A stretch of DNA of 64,000 nucleotides from contig SAYS01000019.1 of assembly GCA_004015825.1 (NCBI GenBank), positions 1 to 64,000 on the forward strand, given 5' to 3'. The DNA is from Halovenus amylolytica (GTDB taxonomy: Archaea; Halobacteriota; Halobacteria; Halobacteriales; Haloarculaceae). The translations under genes and the position numbers were made by a program. Below the pieces are notes generated by a model. It saw only the letters and a program-made list of their open reading frames with translations. It was not told where the DNA came from and did not search any database. Shown in pieces: positions 45,050 through 53,198 of this stretch (position 1 is the first letter of the stretch; each line of letters begins with the position of its first letter).

Positions 45050-46828
45050 ATGTCACACGAGCATGTAATGAAATGGATCCAAGATGGTGAATCTGGTGAA
45101 GAACTCGAAAATACTGAAGAAGTGTCCATGGAACGTCGAGGGTTTCTGGGGTCTGTCGGACTGCTCGGAGCCGCCAGTCTCGGGTCCGGGCAACCCCTCT
45201 TCGGGAGTCAATCGGACAACGCCGCCCAGTCGGCACCGCCATTCGATCCGTTCGAGCCGACAGTAGGGGACGTTCACCGGAAATACCGGACTGGGCAACT
45301 GACCGTCCGGGATGTGGTCGAAGGGTATCTCGACCGGATCGAGAGCTACGAGGAGGAGTTAGATGCGATTATCCGGATCAACCCCTCGGCCCTGGAGCGG
45401 GCAGACGAACTGGACGAGGCGCTCGAATCTGGTGAGCTAGCAGGCCCACTCCACGGAATTCCACTCATTCTGAAAGACAACAACGACACGGCAGATATCC
45501 CGACGACGGCGGGATCGGTTTCGCTGGATCACTCGACGCCGCCGGACGATGCGACGATCGTCTCGAAGATGCGGGACGCGGGGGCGGTTATTCTCGCCAA
45601 AGCCAACCTCAGCGAGTTCGCTTTCAGCTATGATAGTATCAGTTCCTTCGGCGGGACGGTGAAAAATCCGTACGACACCGAGAGACACGCGGGTGGTTCG
45701 AGTGGTGGAACCGGCGCCACGATTGCGGCGAATCTCGGAATGATGGGGACTGGCACCGACACCGGTGGCTCCGTTCGCGTTCCGTCGGCGGCGTGTTCAC
45801 TCGTCGGCCTCCGACCTACGACAGGACTCATCAGTCGGGACGGGATCGTTCCGCTGTCGCTGACCGAGGACACCGCCGGCCCGATGGCCCGCACGGTCGC
45901 CGATGCCGCGCGGTTTACGGATGTCATGGCTGGATACGATCCGGCTGATCCGGAGACGAGCACGAGCGTCGGACGAACACCGCACGCAGAGGGGAAACGG
46001 TACACCGATTATCTCCGATACGACGGGCTGGAATCCCGGCGGATCGGTGTCTACCGAGACTATGTCGGCCCCAGTGATGACGAAGAAGATTCTGCGATCA
46101 TCGAGGACGCCGAGGCAGTTGCAGACGTTTTCGATCACGCACTCGAAGAGATCGAGGCTGCCGGTGCGACGGTCGTCGATCCGGTCGAAGCACCGTCGTG
46201 GGACTTCGTCTACAGTGCAAACGTCGCGTCCGGTGACGAGTTCAACCGGGATATCGACTCCTATCTAGAGGGGCTGGAAGGCGACGCGCCGGAAGATCTC
46301 GAAGAGATTGCCGAATCTGGCGAATTTTCACCGGCGATCTGTAGCCTGCGCGAGCGGGAGGAAGTCGACGAGGACGCGGTCGACGAGAATCTTAGCTACC
46401 TCCAGACGCTGAGCCGGCGTGACGATCTTCAGGAGTTCGTCCACAGCACCTTCGTCGATAACGACCTCGACGCGGTCGTCTATCCCGCTCTCACCCAGAC
46501 GCCGCCACACATCGATAGTGATGAGCCCTGGGGCTCTAACGCCCAGCTGTCACCTGCACTCGAGTTCCCGTCGATGACGGTTCCTGCCGGGTTTACTGCC
46601 GAGACGGAGATGCCGGTCGGCATCGAGTTCATGACCCGTGAGTACGAAGAAGCCAAACTCTTCGAGATCGCGTACGCCTACGAACAGAACTCACAGGCCC
46701 GACAGATGCCTGATGGATACGGCTCCGTCGAATCAGATGTCGAGTGGTCACAGGCGGAAATCGAGCAGTGGAACGAAAGTCAGCACAAAAACGAGTCCGT
46801 CGCAGAACTGGGTGGCTGTGAACAGTAG
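45050..46828 (+). CDS. Tat-exported amidase-signature hydrolase
   Basis: A 592-residue amidase of the Ser-cisSer-Lys family: K142 (LILKDNND), cis-Ser S217 (HAGGSSGGTGA) and nucleophile S241 (GTDTGGSVRVPS). The N-terminus carries a Tat motif (ERRGFLGSVGLLGAASLGSG), implying folded export, unlike GatA of the glutamyl-tRNA amidotransferase. It probably hydrolyses an extracellular amide; the substrate is unknown. ATG 45050 fits the TATA box, but ATG 45128 (MERRGFLG) would give a more standard Tat signal length. It is flanked by AT-rich gaps and is probably an accessory gene. Confidence 0.9.
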   Translation: MSHEHVMKWIQDGESGEELENTEEVSMERRGFLGSVGLLGAASLGSGQPLFGSQSDNAAQSAPPFDPFEPTVGDVHRKYRTGQLTVRDVVEGYLDRIESYEEELDAIIRINPSALERADELDEALESGELAGPLHGIPLILKDNNDTADIPTTAGSVSLDHSTPPDDATIVSKMRDAGAVILAKANLSEFAFSYDSISSFGGTVKNPYDTERHAGGSSGGTGATIAANLGMMGTGTDTGGSVRVPSAACSLVGLRPTTGLISRDGIVPLSLTEDTAGPMARTVADAARFTDVMAGYDPADPETSTSVGRTPHAEGKRYTDYLRYDGLESRRIGVYRDYVGPSDDEEDSAIIEDAEAVADVFDHALEEIEAAGATVVDPVEAPSWDFVYSANVASGDEFNRDIDSYLEGLEGDAPEDLEEIAESGEFSPAICSLREREEVDEDAVDENLSYLQTLSRRDDLQEFVHSTFVDNDLDAVVYPALTQTPPHIDSDEPWGSNAQLSPALEFPSMTVPAGFTAETEMPVGIEFMTREYEEAKLFEIAYAYEQNSQARQMPDGYGSVESDVEWSQAEIEQWNESQHKNESVAELGGCEQ

Positions 46829-46983
46829 CTGACAGCGATCAAAAATTGGTGCAGTTTTGAATGCATTCCGTGTTCGGAAAACGACCCGTCAGTAGATGCG
46901 CTCCGTTCGAGTAACACCGGGGTTATCTGATTGTGCCAATGTCAGATTAAATATAATATAGTTCGGATACTACAGTTGCTTGC

Positions 46984-47433
46984 ATGACGATACTTCCGAT
47001 CGAAGCGGTCCCAATGGTGTTCGACGAACCACTCACGGGAGAACTGTTCCTGATCGCACGCATTCTCTTCGGTGGCGTGCTGGCATTTACTGGGCTGAAT
47101 CACTTCCTCGACCTCGATGGAATGGCCGGCTACGCGGAGATGAAAGGCATTCCCGCGCCGCAGCTTGCCGTCGCCTTCACTGGTGGAATGCTGGTCTTCG
47201 GTGGTCTCGGCGTTGCTGCGGGTGTCCTGCCAGCCATCGCGGCCGGCGCCCTCGCTGTCTTCCTGCTCGTGACGACGCCGAAGATGCACGACTTCTGGAA
47301 CGCCCCCGAAGACCAGCAGCAATCCGAGATGACGAACTTCCTGAAAAACACCGCGCTGTTCGGTGTCTCGCTCGCCTTCCTCGCGCTCGCTGCCGTCGAC
47401 TGGCCCTACTCGGCTGGCGTCGGTTTCTTCTAA
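46984..47433 (+). CDS. DoxX-family membrane protein
   Basis: A 149-residue, four-span protein. DoxX pattern: LIARILFGGVLAFTGLNHFLDLDGMAGYAEMKGIPAPQ, read in parts, then GGLGVAAGVLP and TTPKMHDFWN. DoxX proteins range from a thiosulfate:quinone oxidoreductase subunit to uncharacterised redox-linked membrane proteins; with no DoxD partner here the role is open. A TATA-like attaaatataat lies about 30 bases upstream. Convergent with the Rieske fusion gene. Confidence 0.88.
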   Translation: MTILPIEAVPMVFDEPLTGELFLIARILFGGVLAFTGLNHFLDLDGMAGYAEMKGIPAPQLAVAFTGGMLVFGGLGVAAGVLPAIAAGALAVFLLVTTPKMHDFWNAPEDQQQSEMTNFLKNTALFGVSLAFLALAAVDWPYSAGVGFF

Positions 47434-47450
47434 CCCGACGTATCCCGCTG

Positions 47451-47456
47451 TTTTTT
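47451..47456 (+). terminator. T-run terminator of the doxX gene
   Basis: Six consecutive T residues 18 bases after the doxX stop and before the convergent Rieske gene end, typical of archaeal T-tract termination. Confidence 0.4.
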
Positions 47457-47487
47457 CGTTACCGTTCCGGCACTCGACAGCAGAGTC

Positions 47488-49224
47488 TCAGCTCTCCTCG
47501 TGCAGACTCTCGCCACGGTGGAGTCGGCGGGCGATATCGAAGGTCTGCTCGCCCTCGCGTCGTGTCGGATAGTGGGCTGCCATGTACCGAGCTGTGGCGA
47601 CGAGCGCCAGTTCCTGACCAGCGGCTGTCGTCGCGCGGTCGTATCGGCGGACAGCAGCTTCGAGATTCTGGAGTGTGTGGAACTGTGGATCTTCCCGGAG
47701 TAGGCCTTCTCCAAGTGTCGCGATCAACGCTTCGGGGTCGCCGTCCGCAGCGAAATGCTCGGCGACGAGTCGGCCAGCGTCGTTGACCCGCCCCTGCTCG
47801 TCGAACGTTTCGAGCAAGGCCGTCCGGAGCTGTTCTGGAGTCCGGTCGGTTCCGTCGGGGTCGGGCAGCGGTGCGGCCGGCTGGTTGAGAAACCGGTCGA
47901 GATAGACGGCCATCGCGCCGTCGAACGCAGGTCGGTAGGTCTCGATGGCGTCGGTCCGGTGGGCGAGTTCGTGGGCCGCGTTGGCGTAGCTGAACGTGTG
48001 ATGAACCGTATCCCAGTCCGAGAACTCGTTGCTGGTCGCAAACTGGGCCACTCGCCGGGTCGCCGCGTCCGCGACGGCATCGGTGAGCTGTTCGGCGGTC
48101 GCACCCTCCCTGATCGCTGTCCGGAGCGCGTCGATGATCGCTTCGGGGTCGTCATCGAGCAGTCGATCGACGAAGTCGTCTGGGCGGTCCCAGTTTCGAT
48201 CCTCGCCGGCAGCCACCAGCTCCGAGAGGGCGTCGTGGGCGTCGAAAACGAACTCAGCGACGTCGATGGGTTTGCGCCAGGCCTGTTGCTCTTCGGCACG
48301 ACGGGCTCCAGTCAGCTGTGGCACTATCGCGCCGAACACCTCCGGCGCGCGGCCCCAGCCGATATGATCGAGTGTCTCGCAGGCCTTGTTGATGAAATCG
48401 AGGGTATGGCTTCCATTGAGGTAGAGGTGATCGGTGGCGGCGGCGACCAGAACCTCGACGATCTGTTCTGGTGGGAGCACTGCGGCAGCCGTGCGGATCG
48501 TCCGCTCTGCCCCATCTTCGTCGCGGACCTCGCAGTTGTCCCGGAACCACTCTTTGAGTCGCTCCTTGTCCAGACGCTCGTTGTCCAGCGCGTACTGCTC
48601 GAACCGTGGTGGTTCGCCGGCACAGTTGGCTGCGACTTCCTGCGTTCCGACGTACATCGCTCTCCGCTTCTCGGGATGGTCGACCCACTCGTAGAGGTTC
48701 GCCATCGTCCCGAGCGTTGTCAACCCTCGTCCCCAGCCATCCGCCCGATAGTTGATGCCGAACTCGACGGCCGTTTCGAGTGGTGTCTCGAACCCCTCGC
48801 CGAGGTCGTCGAGGTTGATGACCGCTTTCGCCATCACGAGCGAGAGGTTCTCGCTCATCCCGTCGATCAGGCGGTTGCGCCAGTACGTCTCCGGTGGGAC
48901 GTCGGGCTCTGGATCGGGGTCGAGCCAGACCTCGCCGTCGCAGATCTCTGTCGGATACGTCTGCACGTCGTCGGCGAAGATGTCGAACGTATCGCCACAG
49001 GCCAGTTCGAACCGTGCGTGGTGCCAGTGACAGGTCAAAATTCCGTCGTCGACGGTCCCCTCCGAGAGTGGAAAGCCCATGTGTGGGCACCGGTTGTCGA
49101 CGGCGTACACCTCTCCCTCGTGGTGAAAGAGAACGACTGACTTTCCCCCTGCGGAAACGACCTCCCGACCGTCCGTCCGCAGCGTGTCCAGCTCTGTCAC
49201 TCGCGTGTAGTTGTCGGCGGACAT
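47488..49224 (-). CDS. Rieske iron-sulfur domain fused to a large helical domain
   Basis: A 578-residue cytosolic protein. The N-terminal about 105 residues are a ferredoxin-type Rieske domain with C46-P-H48 and C65-x2-H68. The remaining about 470 residues are alpha-helical, with conserved-looking histidines (GSHTLDFINKACETLDHIGW; HHTFSYANAAHELAHR, each read in part). This part recalls helical oxidase-like (questin-oxidase type) proteins, but I am not sure. A redox role in which the Rieske centre feeds the helical domain is plausible. The start at ATG 49224 follows a promoter-like AT stretch. Divergent from a second Rieske gene. Confidence 0.8.
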   Translation of the reverse strand: MSADNYTRVTELDTLRTDGREVVSAGGKSVVLFHHEGEVYAVDNRCPHMGFPLSEGTVDDGILTCHWHHARFELACGDTFDIFADDVQTYPTEICDGEVWLDPDPEPDVPPETYWRNRLIDGMSENLSLVMAKAVINLDDLGEGFETPLETAVEFGINYRADGWGRGLTTLGTMANLYEWVDHPEKRRAMYVGTQEVAANCAGEPPRFEQYALDNERLDKERLKEWFRDNCEVRDEDGAERTIRTAAAVLPPEQIVEVLVAAATDHLYLNGSHTLDFINKACETLDHIGWGRAPEVFGAIVPQLTGARRAEEQQAWRKPIDVAEFVFDAHDALSELVAAGEDRNWDRPDDFVDRLLDDDPEAIIDALRTAIREGATAEQLTDAVADAATRRVAQFATSNEFSDWDTVHHTFSYANAAHELAHRTDAIETYRPAFDGAMAVYLDRFLNQPAAPLPDPDGTDRTPEQLRTALLETFDEQGRVNDAGRLVAEHFAADGDPEALIATLGEGLLREDPQFHTLQNLEAAVRRYDRATTAAGQELALVATARYMAAHYPTRREGEQTFDIARRLHRGESLHEES

Positions 49225-49331
49225 GGCTACCCAGACGTGTGACTGCTCTGTAAAGATTTCCTGACACCAATTTTTGTAACAAATATGATTTCTTTGACGG
49301 ATACTAAATTGTTCGCGGTCCAAGCGAGGGT

Positions 49332-49766
49332 ATGACAACTCGGTACCGGCTGACGAGTGTCGAGACCGTTCAACAGGACGGTTCGTGGCTGTTCACCGCA
49401 CGCAACGGTCGCGGTGAGGATACGGAGGTACTGCTCGTCCCGTGCGAATCGGAGGCGAAGCCACCCGTCGAGGCGTGGGTGAACCGCTGTACGCACGAGA
49501 ACCAGCGACTGTATCGCGAGGATATCGGTGCGGTCATGCGCGACGGCGGTGTCGTCTGCCCGAAACACGGCTCTATTTTCGACGCCTGTTCGGGCTACTG
49601 TGACAACGGCGAGGCAGCCGACTCGACGCTGTTGTCGGTGGATCTCGAAATCGAAGATGGGCAGGTGTATCTGATCGACGAGGATATGACCTATCTCCGC
49701 GATGGGCCGGCCGACGACGACGATGACGACGACGGCCCGCAGTCGACCTCGCATCTGCAGTTCTGA
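49332..49766 (+). CDS. Rieske 2Fe-2S ferredoxin-like protein
   Basis: A 144-residue soluble protein with Rieske ligands C53-T-H55 and C76-P-K-H79, plus an acidic tail including a run of seven aspartates. No membrane anchor. Such proteins act as electron carriers for oxygenases or other redox enzymes. It is transcribed divergently from the larger Rieske fusion with 107 bases between the starts, so the two may be co-regulated. Element B begins 54 bases after its stop. Confidence 0.88.
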   Translation: MTTRYRLTSVETVQQDGSWLFTARNGRGEDTEVLLVPCESEAKPPVEAWVNRCTHENQRLYREDIGAVMRDGGVVCPKHGSIFDACSGYCDNGEAADSTLLSVDLEIEDGQVYLIDEDMTYLRDGPADDDDDDDGPQSTSHLQF

Positions 49767-49819
49767 GAACTGGTGTTTTTGATTGAGTTGGTCGTGGCGC
49801 TGGATGCAAACTGGATTTA

Positions 49820-50081
49820 GAACACCAAGAAAGCCCCCGCCCGCTTGACCGCCCGGGCCTCGCTGCGCTCCAGTAGGTGCTTGCTTCGTCCGGGACGGAT
49901 CAAGCGGACGGCCCCTTTCAGTCCCACCCGCGTAGCTTGATTAGACAGCCGATGCGGGTGGGACTGAAAGGGGCGACGCTCTGGACGACGGTGGACCTCG
50001 CAAGCACCGGAACGACCGGAGGGAGTGAGGAGCGCAGCGTGGGTCCCCCGAGTTCAGAGCGTCGGGGCTTTCTTGCTGTTC
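49820..50081. repeat. Structured non-coding element, copy B (four-way-junction architecture)
   Basis: Second copy of the element at 4168-4423. Terminal stem: 49826-49837 with 50064-50075 (12 bp, extendable to 49820/50081 with one mismatch). Left arm: 49841-49848 with 49900-49907 (8 bp). Central hairpin: 49911-49931 with 49954-49974 (21 bp). Right arm: 49975-49985 with 50053-50063 (10 pairs and one G-T). The arm stems differ in sequence from copy A yet still pair. Loop-loop complementarity is kept: 49861-49871 with 50029-50039, and 49876-49884 with 50000-50008. No protein-coding potential; it lies between a Rieske gene and dnaJ. Confidence 0.9.
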
Positions 50082-50172
50082 ACAAAAACAACCTTGTCAC
50101 CTGCTCAAAAACACACTTCTAGCTCCAACCCGGTTATCTTTAGTATCTTAATGGCATATACGATTTTAACTG

Positions 50173-51324
50173 ATGACCGAGGATTTCTACGATATACTGG
50201 GCGTGTCGCGGGATGCCGACGAGGAGGAGATTCAGAAGGCCTACCGCGAGGCCGTTCGCGAGTATCACCCCGACGTCAGCGACGATCCCGACGCCGAGGA
50301 GAAATTCAAGAAGGCGAAGAAAGCGAAGGAGGTGCTGACAGACGAGGAACAGCGCCAGATGTACGACCAGATGGGCCACGAGCAGTTCATCGAGGCCGAG
50401 AAACGCGGTGCGACCGAAAACGGCGGACGCGGCCCCGGCGGCCCGGGTGGCGACCCCTTCGGGGGTGGCGGTGGTGGCTTCGGCGGCATGGGCGATATCT
50501 TCGACCAGTTCTTCGGCGGTGGCGGTCGATCCCGTAACCGACCGCAGAAAGGCCAGGATCTGAAAACACAGCTCACGATCGATATGGAGACGGCCTACCA
50601 CGGCACCGAAAAAGAGATCAATATCACCCGCCCGGAAGAGTGCAGCGACTGTAACGGCCGTGGTCACCCACCAGGCACCGACTCCCAGACCTGTCCGGAG
50701 TGTAACGGCCGCGGGCAGACGACCCGCGTACAGGAGACTGCCTTCGGGCGGATGCAACAGCGGGCGACCTGTCGGCGCTGTGCGGGCGAGGGGACGATCT
50801 ACGAGGAATCCTGTCCGACCTGTCGGGGTGACGGTGTCGTACGCGAGGATGCGACACTCGTCGTGGAGATCCCCGCTGGGATCCAGAGCGGGCAAACGCT
50901 CCGGATGCGCGGCGAGGGCGCACCGGGAGAACAGGGCGCACGCAACGGTGATCTACTCGTCGAGATCAACGTCGAGGACCACCCGGAGTTCGAACGCGAC
51001 GGCTCCGACCTGCAGAAACACGAACCGATCTCGTTCCCGCAAGCGGTCTTCGGCGACGAGATCGAAATCGAGACTTTCGACGGCCCCGTCGAGTTCGAGG
51101 TTCCGGCTGGCACACAGAGCGGCGAGCGGTTCCGACTCAAGGGTAAAGGGATGCCCCGGCCACAGCGCCGTGGACAGGGCGATCTCTACGTTCAGGTCGA
51201 GGTCGTCACACCGGAATCACTCAACGAGGAGCAACGCGAGGCCCTCGAAGCCTTCGCCGAGGCCGGCGGTGAGGATATCGACGTCGATCAGGGCTTTTTC
51301 GACAAACTACGGAACAGCTTCTGA
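50173..51324 (+). CDS. dnaJ: Molecular chaperone DnaJ (Hsp40)
   Basis: A 383-residue class A J-protein: J domain with H32-P33-D34 (YHPDVS), a Gly/Phe-rich linker (about 78-120), and four zinc-finger repeats (CSDCNGRG, CPECNGRG, CRRCAGEG, CPTCRGDG). Two client-binding beta domains follow. It stimulates DnaK's ATPase. It is separated from grpE-dnaK by 6.3 kb of unrelated genes, and its promoter region directly follows element B. Confidence 0.98.
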   Translation: MTEDFYDILGVSRDADEEEIQKAYREAVREYHPDVSDDPDAEEKFKKAKKAKEVLTDEEQRQMYDQMGHEQFIEAEKRGATENGGRGPGGPGGDPFGGGGGGFGGMGDIFDQFFGGGGRSRNRPQKGQDLKTQLTIDMETAYHGTEKEINITRPEECSDCNGRGHPPGTDSQTCPECNGRGQTTRVQETAFGRMQQRATCRRCAGEGTIYEESCPTCRGDGVVREDATLVVEIPAGIQSGQTLRMRGEGAPGEQGARNGDLLVEINVEDHPEFERDGSDLQKHEPISFPQAVFGDEIEIETFDGPVEFEVPAGTQSGERFRLKGKGMPRPQRRGQGDLYVQVEVVTPESLNEEQREALEAFAEAGGEDIDVDQGFFDKLRNSF

Positions 51325-51326
51325 CC

Positions 51327-52124
51327 ATGGCGACCCTGAAAACGCTCGTCGCCGACTCCCGTGAGTTCGGCGGCCCAGTTATCCAGATCCCGGGCCGGAA
51401 AACGCCGTACACCTACAGTGATTTCGCGCCGAACGTCTGGAAATCCGGCAATCTGTTCGGCCATTACGGCGTCCATCCGGGCGCGGAGGTGACTGTCGTC
51501 GCTGGCCCGAAAGAACAGGACGGGGGTACCAGTGGTGCAGACGACTCGGTCGGCCGGTTCGATTCGGCCGATCCGATCTTTGCGATCCTCGGGGCGACAC
51601 TCGTCGGTGCGACAGTGAGACTCCAGCCCGTCGAACCGGTCGACTCGCGGGCGCTCGTCTGCCCGGCAGCCTGGGTCGACCGTTACGAGACAGCACCGAG
51701 CTGTTCGATCATCGCGTACGGTGGCCCCCCAGAAGATGCCGCCATCAGCCATTTCGAGACGGAGATGTGGAGCGAGAATCCGACAGAACCGCCCGAGTCC
51801 GTCGCGGCCGACGATCCCGCACTCCGCTCTCCCGATGGGACCTACAGTCACGACAATCTGCTCGACGTCGCGACAGCAATCGCCGGGGAGTACGATCTTG
51901 GATCAAACGATCGTGTGGTCCTGGACGCCCCGCTGACCGAACCTGGTGCACTCGTCGCCGGCGTTCTCACACCGCTTTCGGTCGGCGCAACCCTGTCGAT
52001 AGCCGGCGACGACGGGACACGAGCAGGCGATCTGGTTGTGACTTCCGAGACGGAGAATCAGCAGGAAAATACGATGCAGGTTCGGACAGTTACGGAGCGC
52101 TTGCGCGATACTCGCCGTGCTTGA
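51327..52124 (+). CDS. Degenerate acyl-CoA-synthetase-like protein
   Basis: A 265-residue protein resembling the N-terminal part of AMP-forming ligases (TYSDFAPNVWKSGNLFGHYGVHPGAEVTVV, read in parts; FAILGATLVGATVRLQP). The segment DDPALRSPDGTYSHDNLLDVATAIAGEY, read in parts, corresponds to the usual region with the adenylation P-loop, but the Ser/Thr/Gly-rich P-loop itself is missing, as is the C-terminal subdomain. Likely non-catalytic. It follows dnaJ by 2 bases, so they are co-transcribed. Its 3' end overlaps the convergent gene at 52090. Confidence 0.7.
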   Translation: MATLKTLVADSREFGGPVIQIPGRKTPYTYSDFAPNVWKSGNLFGHYGVHPGAEVTVVAGPKEQDGGTSGADDSVGRFDSADPIFAILGATLVGATVRLQPVEPVDSRALVCPAAWVDRYETAPSCSIIAYGGPPEDAAISHFETEMWSENPTEPPESVAADDPALRSPDGTYSHDNLLDVATAIAGEYDLGSNDRVVLDAPLTEPGALVAGVLTPLSVGATLSIAGDDGTRAGDLVVTSETENQQENTMQVRTVTERLRDTRRA

Positions 52125-52287
52125 CGCCAATCAGGAAGACGATCGCCGAGAAGACGAGCATCGACGGGAGCACCATCATCAGCGTCGTCTCTACTGCCAT
52201 AAATCCAGCGGCGATCAGTCCTCCAGTTCCGGCAGCGACGATCGCGAGTACGATACCGACCGACACCGGCAGGTTCAGGTTTGCCAT
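52090..52287 (-). CDS. Two-span small membrane protein, DUF7333-like
   Basis: A 65-residue protein with two hydrophobic segments (about 8-30 and 35-56): VSVGIVLAIVAAGTGGLIAAGFM and TLMMVLPSMLVFSAIVFLIGVKHG. From memory it resembles the haloarchaeal DUF7333 family. Its last 35 bases overlap the end of the convergent acyl-CoA-synthetase-like gene; the membrane-protein frame is clearly coding, so the overlap is real or the upstream gene ends in a non-conserved tail. Confidence 0.75.
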   Translation of the reverse strand: MANLNLPVSVGIVLAIVAAGTGGLIAAGFMAVETTLMMVLPSMLVFSAIVFLIGVKHGEYRASAP

Positions 52288-52332
52288 ATCCTCTCGTCAG
52301 GACTCTCTGAGTAAAAAACTTCAGAACTCCGA

Positions 52333-53073
52333 TTACTCCCCTTTCGGCCGGATCAGATCGGCGAGTGTCACGAGCGAGCCGAGGACCCAGCCGACCGGGA
52401 ACGAGATGGCAAACCAGATGATCACGTGGTGACTCTCCTGACGGTCGAACCGGTCGAGCGGCTCGGTCAGTGCGTCGGGGCCGTTCTGGAACATCCATCG
52501 CGCCATCTCGTCGCTCCGTGCGATGATGATGTCCTCGAGCGCCGGATGCAACAGCGCCGCGACGATCGGCGGGAGAAACAGCGCTGTCATCGCGAACGGA
52601 TAGGCGAGCAACACCGTCGTGCCCCGGCCGCCGATGCGCCAGAACGCGTACGACAGCGCCGAGGAGACCACAGCGACACCGCCTGCCGCGGCGATGGCGA
52701 TGATCTCGACGGTCGTAAACGTATCCGAGAAACCAAACCAGATCAGTGCAACCAGCCCGCCCCAGAGCATGACGAAGACAGCGATCACGCCGATCAGTCC
52801 GAGGCGTGCTGCGGTCACGTTCAGTTTTCGCGCCTGGAACCGGACGAAATAACCGGTCAGAAGCAGCGGGTACAGGATCCCGACGATGAGAATTCCGAAC
52901 GCTGATAACGCACGGTAGGCGAACAGCTTCGCCGTCCCATCCGGTCGGTACTTCCCGAGAACGGTGTCTTCGGCATTCCGCTGGCGTGGATAGAACAGGC
53001 CCATCCATGTCTCGTGCAGCAGACGAAGATCGTATCTAATCGCATCAGTGAGCCCTTTATTCCCGACAGCCAT
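52333..53073 (-). CDS. Haloarchaeal multi-span membrane protein
   Basis: A 246-residue protein of unknown function. A soluble N-terminus (IRYDLRLLHETWMGLFYPRQRN) is followed by five or so spans (about 55-80, 85-115, 118-140, 150-175 and 215-240). Its loop contains EDIIIARSDEMARWMFQNGPDALTEPLDRF, read in parts, and it ends VTLADLIRPKGE. I chose ATG 53073 (MAVGNKGL); the open frame to 53157 is basic and unlike the rest. The gene is monocistronic. Confidence 0.75.
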   Translation of the reverse strand: MAVGNKGLTDAIRYDLRLLHETWMGLFYPRQRNAEDTVLGKYRPDGTAKLFAYRALSAFGILIVGILYPLLLTGYFVRFQARKLNVTAARLGLIGVIAVFVMLWGGLVALIWFGFSDTFTTVEIIAIAAAGGVAVVSSALSYAFWRIGGRGTTVLLAYPFAMTALFLPPIVAALLHPALEDIIIARSDEMARWMFQNGPDALTEPLDRFDRQESHHVIIWFAISFPVGWVLGSLVTLADLIRPKGE

Positions 53074-53198
53074 GCCCCGTCTTTTGACGTCCCCAAATAT
53101 ATGTTTTCGTACTCGTCGGCAGCTGGTTTTTATTTCTGATACGGCGAGGAGAGACACCGGGGTCAGACGCGACAGTAAGTGTCCATCAGCTGGTGAAA

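Noticed and set aside
52058..53008. 316-codon minus-strand frame overlapping the membrane protein gene
   Set aside because: Arginine-rich out-of-frame shadow of the membrane protein at 52333-53073.
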